From NCBI GenBank assembly GCA_900547315.1, contig URGI01000101.1:1-5172 (forward strand): DNA of 5,172 nucleotides, in the 5' to 3' direction. Shown here piece after piece: positions 4,647 to 5,172 of this stretch. Position 1 is the stretch's first letter. Each line of letters opens with the position of its first letter. A model generated the notes under the pieces. It had not been told where the DNA came from and did no database searches. It worked only from the letters and a program-made list of their open reading frames with translations. The translations under genes and the position numbers were made by a program. This DNA comes from an uncultured Eubacteriales bacterium. GTDB lineage: Bacteria > Bacillota > Clostridia > Oscillospirales > Oscillospiraceae.

Positions 4647-4774
4647 CATGTTTTCATTTCTGCAAAGAGTTCATCCAAATCGCTGTACTCTTTTACGGAT
4701 GAATAATCACTAAGGTATGTGATCACATCTCGGTCAAGAATGAATTCCCATGCGTGTTTCAAATTCAGTATCTT
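4646..4774 (-). pseudogene. 3' end of an unidentified gene (42 codons) with its own terminator
   Basis: The minus-strand frame reads KILNLKHAWEFILDRDV, then an acidic stretch ending DELFAEMKT, with TGA at 4648-4646 running straight into the intrinsic terminator. The composition (charged, soluble, helix-forming) and the terminator placement make this a genuine gene end. The frame is closed by TAG at 4777-4775, and no start with a ribosome binding site is seen. Another minus frame directly upstream, LIEDTEFETRMG, reads equally well. It would join this one after a single frameshift near 4750-4760, so the gene probably carries an indel. I do not recognise the family. Confidence 0.5.
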
Positions 4775-4956
4775 CTATAAGAGATTATGTAGCCGGACTC
4801 ATAAACGTAGTTTCTAAGTCTATAGATTCGCCGTTGAGCTTTGCAGCGATAGTCTGCGAGTCTGTGGTGACGATGGACTGGGTTAAGGTGTAAACACTAC
4901 GCCTACCAAAGCGGGGCGTGGGTGGAAACCAAGGAAGCCGACACGCAGTTTGAAGC
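4775..4956. other. Decayed coding DNA of uncertain strand
   Basis: Both strands look partly coding. The minus strand is open from 4957 to a TAA at 4787-4785, with a segment VTTDSQTIAAKLNGESIDL. The plus strand has ATG 4750 to TAA 4893 (47 codons, containing SIDSPLSFAAIVCESVV), and after a frame change YAYQSGAWVETKEADTQFEA (4897-4956). No ribosome binding site supports either. The break near 4957-4966, where the zinc-ribbon fragment stops, suggests a junction between unrelated sequences. I assign no function. Confidence 0.3.
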
Positions 4957-5120
4957 TTATCTCGATATGGCCCGCTGGAGGGTGCGGGTATCCAGTTCAA
5001 TGGAACCATCGCAGTCACAGACACAGTTCCGGATGGTATAGCCGTTTTTTCGTGCCCAGTCGGCATAGCTACCGTCAATTTCCCGATGCGAAAGCCTGTT
5101 TCTATTTTTGGAGAAATCAG
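4957..5120 (-). pseudogene. Frameshifted and truncated zinc-ribbon repeat protein of mobile-element type
   Basis: Two minus frames together read like one protein. The first, from 5120, gives ISPKIETGFRIGKLTV; the second gives NGYTIRNCVCDCDG and SIELDTRTLQRA up to TAA at 4959-4957. The pattern G-x-R-x-G-K-L-T-V followed by C-x-C-D-C and a TLQRA-like helix is typical of the Cys-rich RFGKLTV/CxCDCG repeats of phage and integrative-element proteins in Firmicutes, often linked to AP2 or HNH domains. The frames meet at a run of six A (minus strand 5050-5045); one more A would restore a continuous H-E-K-N-G-Y reading. The distal zinc ligands (a CGC motif) are missing, so the gene is also cut short. 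It has only CTG at the expected start, overlapping the TGA of the upstream gene. An ancestral ATGA overlap with A changed to C would explain this. GGAGG lies just upstream. Confidence 0.5.
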
Positions 5121-5172
5121 TCTTCCTCCAGCTCAAAACGAATTGTCACACGGCTTTGACCTCCCACGGTAC
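5117..5172 (-). CDS. C-terminal end of an unidentified protein (partial, enters from the right edge)
   Basis: Seventeen codons and a TGA (5119-5117) remain, ending SRVTIRFELEED. The alternating VTIRFELEE pattern looks like a final beta strand with an acidic end, and the downstream gene overlaps its stop codon, as in a tight operon. The rest of the gene is outside the window, so neither its integrity nor its family can be judged. Confidence 0.4.
   Translation of the reverse strand, partial: TVGGQSRVTIRFELEED

Noticed and set aside
4403..4702. 99-residue plus-strand frame
   Set aside because: It reads straight through a strong bidirectional terminator and has no ribosome binding site or family-like pattern. 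The minus strand shows better coding signs on both sides.

Overview
The window looks like part of a chromosome of an anaerobic, gut-type member of the Clostridia (Oscillospiraceae-like). I infer this from the strong AGGAGG-type ribosome binding sites, the consensus TATAAT promoters, the GC-rich operon and the subunit composition of the sodium pump. The assignment comes from gene style only; no ribosomal RNA or phylogenetic marker is present.

Left half, minus strand (105-3466): a compact four-gene operon for a biotin-dependent, Na+-translocating oxaloacetate decarboxylase. The order in the direction of transcription is oadA (carboxyltransferase, no biotin domain), oadG (small membrane anchor), a free-standing biotin carrier protein, and oadB (Na+ channel and decarboxylase subunit). 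The carboxyltransferase moves CO2 from oxaloacetate to biotin on the carrier. OadB then decarboxylates carboxybiotin and exports Na+, while OadG holds the complex together. The genes are 10-12 nt apart or overlap by 11 nt, and an extended -10 promoter lies about 60 nt upstream of oadA. Twenty-eight bases past the oadB stop sits what looks like the terminus of an IS3-family insertion sequence (1-76), with the first codons of its transposase running off the left edge.

Middle (3467-4260), mainly plus strand: an AT-rich divergent intergenic region, then a GC-rich segment with nested pairing that could be an unrecognised structured RNA (3676-3799). After it come a TATAAT promoter lying inside a 13-bp inverted repeat and a short collagen-like (Gly-X-Y) gene that seems cut off, followed by a 15-bp perfect hairpin.

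Right part (4260-5172): a graveyard of decayed gene pieces, mostly on the minus strand. It holds a short C-terminal coding fragment, two 12-nt direct repeats, a bidirectional terminator serving a second C-terminal fragment, a stretch that cannot be assigned to either strand, and a frameshifted zinc-ribbon-like protein gene overlapping the end of an upstream gene that enters from the right edge. This is the pattern of accessory DNA from integrative or mobile elements next to a core metabolic operon.
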